Shown here one piece after another: positions 8,159 to 15,736 of a stretch of DNA of 64,000 bases (position 1 is the first letter of the stretch; each line of letters starts with the position of its first letter). The stretch is from assembly GCA_041395725.1 (NCBI GenBank), contig JAWKZW010000001.1, forward strand, positions 4,946,501 through 5,010,500, read 5' to 3'. The DNA comes from Gammaproteobacteria bacterium (GTDB lineage Bacteria; Pseudomonadota; Gammaproteobacteria; Pseudomonadales; Pseudohongiellaceae). The translations under genes and the position numbers were made by a program. The notes below the pieces were generated by a model. That model did not search any database. It was not told the DNA's origin and saw only the letters and a list, made by a program, of their open reading frames with translations.

Positions 8159-8991
8159 CCGGCTTCAGCATCGACTGGCTCAATCTCAGGGAGGAAGCGG
8201 ATCGCCGCGCCCGCGACCCGGGCCTGCTGCAGCAGGCTAGCCGCTGGCTGACACCCCCACCAGCAGGCCAGGCGGAATCCGTTGTAGTCGACCTGGGTGC
8301 CGGTACCGGTTCCACATTGCGCGCCCTGTGCAGTAAAGCGGGTCCTGTTCCAGCAGCGCTTAAATGGCGCCTGGTCGACCACGACCCGGCACTGCTGGCG
8401 GAAGCCCAACGCCGCCACGGCGACACGCACCGGGTGGAGATCTGCCCCGGGGATCTTGCGCAGCCAGGCAGCCTGCCGCTGGAAGACGCCCGCCTGGTTA
8501 CCGCCTCGGCACTGTTCGATCTGGTCTCGGCCGCTTTCATCGACAAGCTGATCGTCGCATTGCAATCCCAGAACCAGGAACAACGCCTGGGCGTGTATGC
8601 GGCACTGAACTACGATGGCTCGACCGCCTGGACCCCGCCCCACCCCCTGGATGACGCTGTGCTGACGGCCTTCAACCAGGACCAGCAACGTGACAAGGGC
8701 TTCGGACCGGCACTGGGCCCGAACGCTTCTTCCTACCTGGAATTTTCATTAAAGAATGCGGGATTTCAGGTCAGCACTGCCAGCAGCCCCTGGGTGCTGG
8801 ATGCAGAGGACGCCAGCCTGACGAGCGCCCTGATCGAGGGAATAGCCAGCGCTGTAGCATCGGACCCGCAGCTGAACAAGACTGCACTGGAGGATTGGCG
8901 CCGCTTTCGGCTGGAAAATGTGCCACAAGGCACCTGCACAGTGGGCCATACCGACGTGCTGGCTTTGGCCGACGCCGCCGGGGCCGATTAG
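8155..8991 (+). CDS. Class I SAM-dependent methyltransferase
   Basis: 278-residue Rossmann-fold methyltransferase. Motif I is VVVDLGAGTGSTLRAL (about residues 42-57), followed by an acidic WRLVDHDPALL (motif II) and VTASALFDLVS (motif IV region). It is translated from an ATG overlapping the glycosyltransferase stop, so the two enzymes are made together. The substrate is not predictable; position suggests methylation of the same product. It ends four bases from the convergent FkbM gene. Confidence 0.82.
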   Translation: MTGFSIDWLNLREEADRRARDPGLLQQASRWLTPPPAGQAESVVVDLGAGTGSTLRALCSKAGPVPAALKWRLVDHDPALLAEAQRRHGDTHRVEICPGDLAQPGSLPLEDARLVTASALFDLVSAAFIDKLIVALQSQNQEQRLGVYAALNYDGSTAWTPPHPLDDAVLTAFNQDQQRDKGFGPALGPNASSYLEFSLKNAGFQVSTASSPWVLDAEDASLTSALIEGIASAVASDPQLNKTALEDWRRFRLENVPQGTCTVGHTDVLALADAAGAD

Positions 8992-8995
8992 TCGC

Positions 8996-9772
8996 TCAGG
9001 AATCGACCGCCCGAGCGGCATCCCCGTCAATCAACCTGGCGTATACATCACCACTGCCCCGGGTTATTCCCTGCAACACCTCGGCCATGGCAACCGGGCT
9101 CCGCCAGCTCGCTGACACCAGGCGATGGGTTTCGCCCTCTGCCAGGTTGTATTCGTAACTACCCAACTGTTCCAGGCGCCTGATACAGGCCAGTGCCATA
9201 TCGATAGCGGCGGGGATATATTCAAAAGACAGTGCCGCCAGGGGGCGGGACAGCCCCTGCAAAACCTCCAGCTCAAAGCCCTCCACGTCGATTTTGCAGA
9301 ACCGCGGCTCTCCCCAGCTGGCGATCAAGGCATCGAGGGTGGTTACCGGAACGGTCACCTGCCGGTCCCATTCCACCCCCCGGAACCCAGGGTCCTGCTG
9401 AACACGGGACAACCAGGCTGTCGACAGGGTCGTAAGCGTCGGCGTACGTGTACTGACATACAGGGTCGCCTCGCCGGTCTCGGCACCGACGGCCTCTTCC
9501 ACCAGCGTCACGCTGGAATCCTGCCCGTAGCGCTTTCGCAGTGATCGCATGAATAACGGTTGCGGTTCAACGGCCACCGTGCGGGCACCCAGCGCCCGCC
9601 AGGCTGGCAGGCGATTGCCCACGTGCGCGCCAATGTCGAAACACAGGTCTCCAGGGCGCATAAACTGCCCGTAGCAGCGGCGCATGCGCGACTGCCGGCC
9701 GGGAATACCGTAGTAAATCAGCAGTGACCGCCACAATCCCCAGCGCTCCCGCCAGGTCGTCGATATTGTCAC
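8996..9772 (-). CDS. FkbM family methyltransferase
   Basis: 258-residue methyltransferase of the FkbM family, usually O-methylating sugars or polyketide hydroxyls. Motif I is CFDIGAHVGNRLPAW; the family hallmark KIDVEGFELEVLQGL is present, with FEYIPA after it. I chose GTG 9772 because it overlaps the stop of the upstream alkaline-phosphatase-like gene in a GTGA, giving coupling; an ATG 22 codons earlier would overlap that gene by 70 bases. Coupling to an envelope-type transferase suggests methylation of a surface or lipid-linked glycan. Confidence 0.85.
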   Translation of the reverse strand: MTISTTWRERWGLWRSLLIYYGIPGRQSRMRRCYGQFMRPGDLCFDIGAHVGNRLPAWRALGARTVAVEPQPLFMRSLRKRYGQDSSVTLVEEAVGAETGEATLYVSTRTPTLTTLSTAWLSRVQQDPGFRGVEWDRQVTVPVTTLDALIASWGEPRFCKIDVEGFELEVLQGLSRPLAALSFEYIPAAIDMALACIRRLEQLGSYEYNLAEGETHRLVSASWRSPVAMAEVLQGITRGSGDVYARLIDGDAARAVDS

Positions 9773-11397
9773 TCCGCGGCTCCCACGGGCCTGGAAAACG
9801 CTTCCACAAATCGATTGCGCAACAGATCCATGCGCCACACCGGCGCTTCAGCATCAGGCAGCAGGCCCGGCTGCCACTGCCAGTCTGCAATCGCCTCAAT
9901 GACGGCGGGATCGTGCGCGAGGAGATGGACCGGCACCTGGTAACCGTCGGGGTCACCGGAAACCATTGGCGCCGGAGGGTGATCTCCCAGCAGCAGGATG
10001 ACCAGGTCCTCGTCGCCATATTCCAGCACATAGGACGTCAGGGTCTGGAGCATGTATTCGATGGACTCCCGGTAGTGGTAACGGATCGAATCAACTTCCC
10101 GCCACACGACTTCCGGTGCCAGCCCACTCCGGGCCTGGGCGTTAAAGATCTGCCCGTCGCCAACCTGCCCCCAGGGCACCAGCTCAGCAATCGGCGTCCA
10201 GGGTGCGTGGGACGAGATCAGCGCCACTTCCGCCATGATCGGAGCACGGCGGCTGCCGTTTCGCTCGCGCTTCTCGAGTGCGGACAACACGTACTGATCA
10301 GGCATGGTGACCCAGTTGAAAGGCAGACCCTGGTAGCCGAAGTTGTGGGCATTATAAATCTGATCGTAGCCGTAGAACTGGCCCTCCGGCCAGGCCATGC
10401 TGATAGCAGGCATTGCGGCCACGGTGCGCCAGCCGGCGTCCCGGAACAGCTGATTCAAGGTGACCCGTTCACTGATCATCAGGCTCTCGTAGCGGGTTTC
10501 ACTGTCGATCCAGGCACCGGCAAGCACCGACGCATGGGCCAGCCAGCTCAGCCCGCCGACCGTGGGTGAGGTCAGAAATGCACTGCGCATATGCACTCCC
10601 CCGGCTTCCAGTTCCGACTGGGCCTGGGTAAGCGTGGCGGTTACCGAATCGATGAAGGGTTCACGTTCCAACACTACCCGCCCGTAGGACTCCGCAAACA
10701 CCACAAAGACATCCTTGCCCCGCAGCCTATCGAATAGCGGCCCGTCGGAACGGACTGCCAGAGAATCGTCGTTGACCGTTGCCGCGAAGCGCCGAATGTC
10801 CTGGACACTTTCGACGGTGTCCCGCCCGTGGGAAACCAGTTGATCCCAGGCATAAGTGCCGACCCGTGGCACGCCGGTCTCATGCAGCAGCCCCCAAACC
10901 AGCAACAGCACCGCAAGGGCCAGGCTGGATTCCCGCGGCGTAGCGCGCAGGACACGCTGGACTCGTCCCAACATGGCAAACGCCAGCCAGCACAGTATTG
11001 CGCCGACCGCCAGCAGCAGCAGGCCAGCGCCAAAGGCAGCCCAGTCACCCAGCACGCCGGTCAGCAGGCGGCTGCCGTCTGCCAGCAGATGGCTGTCAAA
11101 AATCAGGTTGAAGGGCCGGGCGAAGATTTCGTAGGCTGCCAGGTCGGCGCCTCGCAGCACCAGGCCGAGACCCAGCAGGATGGCCAGCAGAACTCGGAGG
11201 CCGCTGCCGACCCGCCCGGGTACCAGCAGCAACAGGCCGATGACCACTAACTCCAGCGGGAAAAAAATAAAAATCGAAGGGGTCATCCAGATCACCCGGT
11301 TCGGCAGCGTCAGTGCGATAAACAAGCCGAGGAACGCCAGCACGGTGAGCAGCTGTCGGGGATGGAAACGGAATTGCGGGCGGTGCAGGGAGCGCAA
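9769..11397 (-). CDS. LTA synthase/sulfatase-like membrane phosphotransferase
   Basis: 542-residue alkaline-phosphatase-superfamily protein: five or so N-terminal membrane helices (residues 15-165) then a periplasmic catalytic domain. Visible metal and active-site elements are FAESYGR (ligand glutamate), SPTVGGLSW (likely threonine nucleophile), SSHAPWTP and LLGDHPPAP (metal aspartate and histidine). Relatives transfer phosphoglycerol or phosphoethanolamine onto envelope glycans or lipids (LtaS, OpgB, EptA types). Given that opgGH lies 8 kb away, an OpgB-like role is possible but unproven. The stop overlaps the FkbM methyltransferase start. Confidence 0.8.
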   Translation of the reverse strand: MRSLHRPQFRFHPRQLLTVLAFLGLFIALTLPNRVIWMTPSIFIFFPLELVVIGLLLLVPGRVGSGLRVLLAILLGLGLVLRGADLAAYEIFARPFNLIFDSHLLADGSRLLTGVLGDWAAFGAGLLLLAVGAILCWLAFAMLGRVQRVLRATPRESSLALAVLLLVWGLLHETGVPRVGTYAWDQLVSHGRDTVESVQDIRRFAATVNDDSLAVRSDGPLFDRLRGKDVFVVFAESYGRVVLEREPFIDSVTATLTQAQSELEAGGVHMRSAFLTSPTVGGLSWLAHASVLAGAWIDSETRYESLMISERVTLNQLFRDAGWRTVAAMPAISMAWPEGQFYGYDQIYNAHNFGYQGLPFNWVTMPDQYVLSALEKRERNGSRRAPIMAEVALISSHAPWTPIAELVPWGQVGDGQIFNAQARSGLAPEVVWREVDSIRYHYRESIEYMLQTLTSYVLEYGDEDLVILLLGDHPPAPMVSGDPDGYQVPVHLLAHDPAVIEAIADWQWQPGLLPDAEAPVWRMDLLRNRFVEAFSRPVGAAE

Positions 11398-11797
11398 GAG
11401 CAGGTCCTGATTTCAGTGGTGTAGCGATGTAGATCAGATACGAAGTGTAGCGCAGGTTGGACCAGTACGCCGCAACCAAAGACGAAAATAGCAATACCAG
11501 GTAACCCGGGATTGCTTCCGTCAACGTACTGCACAGAGCACAGGCCGGCCGGGCATCTGAACTCCCCGCCTCACCCCGGGCAACAGCGCGCCAATCCCCC
11601 GGCCAGCCAACAGCCTCGGACAGGCGTTTGCGGATTCTGCGGTGCGCTGAGCGGCGGCATGACACCTTGTTAACCAGCATCGAGTACTGATCGGATTCGG
11701 TAGTACAATACGAGACCACAGGACGGCAGTCTGTCCCGATTCCCGTCAGCGATCCGGTCAATTGCCGGATCCAATCAGCCTGAGAAAGGAGTGCCTT
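11398..11797. other. Intergenic region, divergent promoters
   Basis: About 400 bases between the divergent phosphotransferase and DUF4345 genes. A hydrophobic open frame on the minus strand reads through part of it (about 11400-11560), but it continues out of frame over the phosphotransferase gene and has no start signal, so I do not call it. AAAGGAG at 11785-11791 is the ribosome site of the next plus-strand gene. Nothing else is evident. Confidence 0.4.
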
Positions 11798-12175
11798 GTG
11801 TCACTTGGAAAAACTGTATTGGGAATTTCCGCCCTGGTCTTCGTGGCCTATGGCCTGGTGAGCCTGGCATCACCGGCGACACCCGCCGGACTCGCCGGCC
11901 TGACGATGAGTAATGGTGACGCCTTCGCGGAGATCAGCGCCATGTACGGCGGGCTGCAGACGGGCATGGGCCTGTTCTGCCTGCTGGCCCTGCTCAATGC
12001 TGACTATTACCGCGCCGGCCTGGCACTGCTCGGCATCGCTATAGGAGCACTGGCGCTGGCGCGACTGATTGGCTTTCTGCTGGTGACGGATCCGGTCAGC
12101 AGTTATACCTACGGTGCCCTGCTTTACGAGTTTGCTACGGCAATACTGGCGGGGGTGGCGCTGAAGCGGAAATGA
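11798..12175 (+). CDS. DUF4345-like small membrane protein
   Basis: 125-residue protein with four predicted hydrophobic helices, including LGISALVFVAYGLVSLASPA and TGMGLFCLLALL, and the ISAMYGGLQTGMGL stretch typical of the DUF4345 family. Function unknown. The GTG at 11798 is chosen because AAAGGAG lies seven bases before it; the frame stays open to a TTG at 11762. Its stop overlaps the next gene's ATG by four bases, forming a two-gene unit of membrane proteins. Confidence 0.75.
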   Translation: MSLGKTVLGISALVFVAYGLVSLASPATPAGLAGLTMSNGDAFAEISAMYGGLQTGMGLFCLLALLNADYYRAGLALLGIAIGALALARLIGFLLVTDPVSSYTYGALLYEFATAILAGVALKRK

Positions 12176-12711
12176 CCCAACACGAATACATCTTCATTGC
12201 CGTTTCCATCATCCTCGGTCTGGCGATCACCCGGCTGTTGCATACCATGGCGATGATCACCCGCGCCCACAGTCGCGTCCATTTCCACTGGGCCTCCATT
12301 CTCTGGGCGTTCAGCATTCTGCTGTATATTCTGCAACTGTGGTGGGTCGGCTGGGGGCTGCGCACCATCGAGGTGTGGACCTTCCTGGATTTCATTGTCC
12401 TGGTGTTCGGTTCCGCATCGCTCTATGGCGCGGCAGAAATGGCCTTGACGGCGCCGGAGGAAAGCCAGCTCGACATGCTGCAGATGAGTCAGGACCTGGG
12501 GCGCCTGTCCGCCCTGTCGATGCTGCTGTATTTCCTGGTGGGGCCCTATGTGAATATCGTGATGTACAAGAATGCCATCCTTCCCTCGGTCGTGGTCCCC
12601 TCGGTGGGTATTCTGCTGATGGCACTGGTCATCACCCTGCCGGCGCGCTTCCGGCTGTGGTCATTGCTGTTTGCCGGCTACTCCGTCAGCGTACTGCTGC
12701 TGACAGTGTGA
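12172..12711 (+). CDS. Hypothetical membrane protein
   Basis: 179-residue protein with about five hydrophobic helices separated by short polar loops; the first begins immediately after MTQHEYI. A longer amphipathic loop (about residues 93-118) is rich in acidic residues and glutamine. No catalytic motif is recognised. It is translationally coupled to the DUF4345-like gene through an ATGA overlap, so the two probably act together in the inner membrane. Conserved hypothetical at best. Confidence 0.7.
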   Translation: MTQHEYIFIAVSIILGLAITRLLHTMAMITRAHSRVHFHWASILWAFSILLYILQLWWVGWGLRTIEVWTFLDFIVLVFGSASLYGAAEMALTAPEESQLDMLQMSQDLGRLSALSMLLYFLVGPYVNIVMYKNAILPSVVVPSVGILLMALVITLPARFRLWSLLFAGYSVSVLLLTV

Positions 12712-12754
12712 GCAATAACAACAGCCGGTATGGAAAAGTACAGAGATCTGAACA

Positions 12755-12946
12755 GTGTTTGAAACCCGCGAAAAGAGTATTGACTGTCCCTACTGCGGCG
12801 AAGCCATCACGGTAATCATCGATTGCTCGATCCCGCAGCAAAGCTATATCGAAGACTGCCAGGTCTGCTGCTGCCCGATCGAATTCGACGTGGAGGTGGA
12901 TGAGACCGGTGAGCCGTCGGTAGCGGTATCCGGCGAGAATGATTGA
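12755..12946 (+). CDS. CPXCG-motif cysteine-rich small protein
   Basis: 63-residue acidic protein with a zinc-ribbon-like cysteine set: CPYCG (residues 11-15) and CQVCCCPIEF (about 35-44). Matches the CPXCG-motif cysteine-rich family, whose role is unknown and probably involves binding zinc. Start is GTG 12755. It is 43 bases after the membrane-protein gene and could be in the same transcript. Confidence 0.82.
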   Translation: MFETREKSIDCPYCGEAITVIIDCSIPQQSYIEDCQVCCCPIEFDVEVDETGEPSVAVSGEND

Positions 12947-13050
12947 TCTGCACTGCCTGGATCCGCTTTTCCGGCAGGCCGGTAAAACCAGAAATTCAGC
13001 TGATCGGCCAGAGTTTTCTGTTTTCTCGCTATGGCGCGTTTATGTCTATC

Positions 13051-13134
13051 CTGATTGCCTGATTGCCTGGTTTCTGAATTTCTCGAATTGAGGCTTTGAG
13101 GCTTTGAGGATTTGGGATTTGGGATTTGGGATTT
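13051..13134. repeat. Mixed short tandem repeats upstream of paiB-like gene
   Basis: Three adjacent short tandem arrays sit in the leader of the next gene: GATTGCCT repeated twice (from about 13053), GAGGCTTT repeated twice (about 13091-13108) and TTTGGGA repeated three times (about 13111-13131), with near-palindromic AATTTCT pieces around them. The region is non-coding on both strands as far as I can see. Confidence 0.7.
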
Positions 13135-13179
13135 CAAATTTCTCAAACTCCGCAGCCCCTTACAAAGCAAGGAAAGACC

Positions 13180-13764
13180 ATGTACATCCCAAAACACTTT
13201 GCAGTGACCGACAAAGAAGAGATTTATGGCTTCATTGAAGCAAATTCCTTTGGCCAGCTTATTTCCACCGTAAACGGTCGACTCTTCGCTACCCTCATGC
13301 CCTTTCTGCTCTCGAGCGACAGGACCACCCTGTACGGGCATCTGGCCAGGCAGAATCCCCAACATGGCGAACTGGAAAATCAGGAGATTCTGGTCAGCCT
13401 GCAAGGCCCACACGATTATATATCCCCGTCCTGGTACAGCTCGCCGGGTGTTCCCACCTGGAATTATCAGTCGGTACATCTGTACGGCCACGGAAAAGTA
13501 TTTACCGCCCCGGACCGATTGAAAAAGCTGGTTGATGCTCTGACACTGAAACACGAATCGCCCTTCCCGGAGCCCTGGCAGCCCACGTACAAGGCCACCA
13601 TGCTGCAGGCCATCGTCGGCGTAGAGATAACAATCAGCGAAATTCAGTGCAAGTACAAACTAAGCCAGAACCGCTCCGATCAGGACCGGACACAGGTTGA
13701 ATCCCGTTTGACAGAAATCGGCTCAACCAGCCTGGCTGACGCCATGGTGCGCACCAGGCGCTGA
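13180..13764 (+). CDS. PaiB-like FMN-binding protein
   Basis: 194-residue protein of the PaiB / FMN-binding negative regulator family, a split-barrel flavin-binding fold. Family stretches are MYIPKHF at the start, LISTVNGRLFATLMPFLL, LYGHLARQNPQ and PSWYSSPGVPTWNYQSVHLYG. In Bacillus PaiB affects protease and sporulation genes; direct regulation is not shown for most relatives, so oxidoreductase or FMN-dependent roles remain open. The ATG at 13180 is preceded by AAGGAAAG; the longer frame upstream runs into the tandem repeats and is not used. Confidence 0.88.
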   Translation: MYIPKHFAVTDKEEIYGFIEANSFGQLISTVNGRLFATLMPFLLSSDRTTLYGHLARQNPQHGELENQEILVSLQGPHDYISPSWYSSPGVPTWNYQSVHLYGHGKVFTAPDRLKKLVDALTLKHESPFPEPWQPTYKATMLQAIVGVEITISEIQCKYKLSQNRSDQDRTQVESRLTEIGSTSLADAMVRTRR

Positions 13765-14152
13765 CAGTGACTCGAGCGGGCAGCCATGAGGCAATCCGTG
13801 ACTGACACGTGACTCCGCCGGGCTGTTTGATTTATGGCCACAATATTCGCCGTGGGTTTCTGATTTTGTTGGAATGAGGATACGGGTGCAGGAATTAACT
13901 CTGGCGCCTTTGCATTTTTCGATGCTATCGCCGCAGGCTATAAGTAAACGGCGATACAGGCATTGGCAGGAATCCATTCCAACAGCGTCGAATCAAGAAT
14001 AGTCAACGATACGCCATACACCAAAAAAAGGGCCCACGGCCTTATTAATTACCTGACCGAAAACCTGCTTGCAAAATAACTAGCCAAAATAGCGAGTTGT
14101 GATGTAGCTTTATAAGCTCCAAAAAAACAAAGGCATGCCTTCTAATATATTC
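13765..14152. other. Intergenic region with possible decayed reading frame
   Basis: No intact gene. From about 13891 a frame reads plausibly (ending AFFDAIAAGYK) to a TAA at 13945, then continues 43 codons to a TAA at 14077-14079 with a protein-like composition. It has no start codon or ribosome site and I do not recognise it; it may be the remains of a gene. The region is more AT-rich than its neighbours and leads directly into the mobile-element and cassette island. Confidence 0.3.
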
Positions 14153-14417
14153 AGGAACCTCTGATTAATTATGGAATCGCTCTGGCTTTCAGGCGAGATC
14201 ACTGACGAGGCGCCTTGCCGCCGGCATGCGTCGGCCTGTCAAGGCGAGGCAACGAAGGCAGTGGGCTCGCATGAATGCCCCTTCGGGCGGGGCCTGTCGG
14301 GCGCCTCTGCGGCGTTGTCGCGCTTGGCAAGGGCCGGGCCATTCCCTGCGCACGACGCCTTGCAGTGACGCCCGACAGACTCCCGCAGAGCGTTTCCATA
14401 ATTAATCAGAGGTTCCT
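14153..14417. mobile_element. MITE-like element with about 32-bp terminal inverted repeats
   Basis: A 265-base element bounded by AGGAACCTCTGATTAATT and its reverse complement. The two ends match over 31 of about 32 positions, continuing through TATGGAA and CGCTCTG, and weaker pairing extends inward. The interior is very GC-rich, has no protein-coding gene, and would fold into a long hairpin. No transposase is present, so it would be non-autonomous. Related ends occur at 27501, 41902 and 61684. It interrupts the sequence just before the first integron cassette. No clear target duplication is visible. Confidence 0.75.
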
Positions 14418-14460
14418 TAAAAAGGCCGATGGCCTTTGTTACAAACTGTTAGAGAGCAAG

Positions 14461-14850
14461 ATGAACATTAGAGCCATATCCGTAGCTATTCTTCTCCTCC
14501 CGCTCGGAGCATTGGCCGATGAGGTGCAATGCACCGATATACCTAAAGTGGAATTGAAATATGACTATGATCTTTATGAGGACGGCGGAACGTTGGAATT
14601 AGTCATACCTGAGAAGTACGAAGAAGCGACATTTTCCACGTTTAGAATCGACGTTGGCATTGAGAATAAACATAGTTTTTGGTCGAGACCGAACAAGAGA
14701 TTGATGGACAACTGCTGGCTTCGGTCGGAGTTCCAAAAGATCATGAGAGGCTCAGTATTCAAGTCGTTTACCACTACCCACACTGTTTCGCCCTTCTTAA
14801 AGCTCAGTTTGAAAACGGACGCAGAATTGAATGAGCGAGTTGCTCTCTAA
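14461..14850 (+). CDS. Secreted protein of an integron gene cassette, unknown function
   Basis: 129-residue protein with a clear signal peptide (about 1-19, ending GALADE) and a mature part of mixed charge with cysteines in VQCTDIP and DNCWLR that could form a disulfide. No family recognised. The ATG at 14461 follows GAGAGCAAG. It is flanked by a candidate core site GTTAGAG (14448-14454) and by an attC whose first arm CTCTAAC is the exact complement of that core, as expected when gene and attC form one mobile cassette. Base use is more AT-rich than the chromosome around it, consistent with transfer. Confidence 0.7.
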   Translation: MNIRAISVAILLLPLGALADEVQCTDIPKVELKYDYDLYEDGGTLELVIPEKYEEATFSTFRIDVGIENKHSFWSRPNKRLMDNCWLRSEFQKIMRGSVFKSFTTTHTVSPFLKLSLKTDAELNERVAL

Positions 14851-14920
14851 CAAACGCAAACAGTTCGGCCCTTCGGGCCCGGACCTCGCTGCGCTCGGCC
14901 GCTGTTGCGGGCGTCATGCG
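14844..14920 (+). other. Integron attC recombination site 1
   Basis: Imperfect inverted repeat just after the secreted-protein gene. Left arm CTCTAACAAACGCAAACAG pairs with the right-side GCTGTTGCGGGCGTCATG region, with GCAA-CAG / CTGTTGC pairing and one unpaired A as in attC sites. The middle holds GGCCCTTCGGGCC. The left core CTCTAAC complements the cassette's own first bases (GTTAGAG at 14448). The right core reads GTCATGCG, one base from the GTTATGCG that the next attC's left core CGCATAAC would pair with. Confidence 0.72.
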
Positions 14921-14946
14921 ACTTCATAAACTAACAGAGTAATGTC

Positions 14947-15144
14947 ATGCCACCGAAAATCAGGGATTTGATTTCACAGCTAGAGCGTGCGGGCTTCAAG
15001 GATCGAGGCGGGAAAGGGAGTCACAGAAATTACGCGCACCCCAATGTTCAGAGACCAATTACTGTTTCTGGACGATTGGGAGATGATGCTAAACTTTACC
15101 AGGTCCGGGCTGTTTCAAAGGCTATTGAGGAGGCCCAAAAATGA
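14947..15144 (+). CDS. hicA: HicA-type mRNA interferase toxin
   Basis: 65-residue toxin of the HicA family, a small dsRBD-like fold that cleaves mRNA during translation. The active-site stretch GGKGSHRNYAHPN carries the expected histidine. Length is normal. It overlaps the antitoxin gene by four bases and both lie inside one cassette between two attC sites, a typical location because TA pairs stabilise integron arrays. The stop is followed without a gap by HicB translation. It should be intact. Confidence 0.9.
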   Translation: MPPKIRDLISQLERAGFKDRGGKGSHRNYAHPNVQRPITVSGRLGDDAKLYQVRAVSKAIEEAQK

Positions 15145-15380
15145 AAGAGAGTTCCAAATACGTTAAGATCGTCGAATGGTCTGAAGAAGACCAATGTTAT
15201 GTAGGTAGTGCACCTGGATTAATTTACGCTGGGTGTCACGGTGACGATGAGCAAGCTGTGTTTGCAGAGCTTTGCCAGATTGTTGAAGAAGCTATTCAGA
15301 TATACAAGATCGACAATAAACCGCTACCACCTGCAACCTCTGGTCACGACTATGCAAACAAGATGCAATCAGTCGCATAA
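15141..15380 (+). CDS. hicB: HicB-type antitoxin
   Basis: 79-residue partner of HicA. It has the HicB partial RNase-H-like fold: VEWSEEDQCYVGSAPGL, then the CHGDDEQAVFAELCQIVEEAI helix region and a C-terminal tail. No separate DNA-binding domain is evident after residue 60, so it may be the short type whose autoregulation depends on the HicAB complex. Starts within the hicA stop (ATGA) and its stop codon lies inside the left arm of attC 2. Confidence 0.9.
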   Translation: MKESSKYVKIVEWSEEDQCYVGSAPGLIYAGCHGDDEQAVFAELCQIVEEAIQIYKIDNKPLPPATSGHDYANKMQSVA

Positions 15381-15434
15381 CAAGAGCAAGCAGTCCGTGC
15401 CTAGCGGCTCCGGCCACTGTTGCTGACGTTATAT
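15374..15434 (+). other. Integron attC recombination site 2
   Basis: About 61-base imperfect palindrome following hicB. Left core CGCATAAC and AGAGCAAGCAGT pair with the right side CACTGTTGCTGACGTTAT, leaving single unpaired bases as in attC sites. The right core is GTTATAT (15428-15434), marking the start of the next cassette. The left core pairs with GTTATGCG, one base different from the right core of attC 1, which marks the 5' end of the hicAB cassette. Confidence 0.72.
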
Positions 15435-15511
15435 TTCTACCGAAACGCCGCTTACGGCGTTATGGCGCACATCTGGTTAACTGCTAACCATTGAACTACA
15501 AGGAAGTAGTG

Positions 15512-15723
15512 ATGCCGGTAATAAGCAGATTTTACGGAATAGCCATAGCGATGTATTTCAATGACCATAATCCCCTCACTGTCACGCGAACTACTTGAGC
15601 TATGAGGCAATTTTCGACTTCGATGGAAACGTTCTGGTAGGTGAATTACCTCCTCGAGCTGCCGGGTTAGTGCGAGACCGGATCAAAGAACACCAATTGG
15701 AACTTTCTTCAAATTGGGATTAG
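15512..15723 (+). pseudogene. DUF4160 protein, frameshifted
   Basis: The frame begins MPVISRFYGIAIAMYFNDHN at ATG 15512 with AAGGAAG before it, a clear DUF4160 start. At the run CCCC near 15575 one base appears to be missing: the normal frame then hits TGA, while the next frame reads HCHANYLSYEAIFDFD and continues to a TAG at 15721-15723. Restoring one C would give a 70-residue protein of usual length. It follows attC 2, so it would be a third cassette, but no attC follows; the cassette is broken at both levels. A sequencing error in the C run is possible. Confidence 0.75.
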
Positions 15724-15736
15724 GACGGGACCCCCG

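Noticed and set aside
11096..11761. 221-codon open frame overlapping the phosphotransferase start
   Set aside because: It overlaps the membrane helices of a clearly real gene in another frame and has no start signal.
14171..14368. 65-codon frame inside the MITE-like element
   Set aside because: The element is a long inverted repeat with a palindromic interior; both strands give similar meaningless frames.
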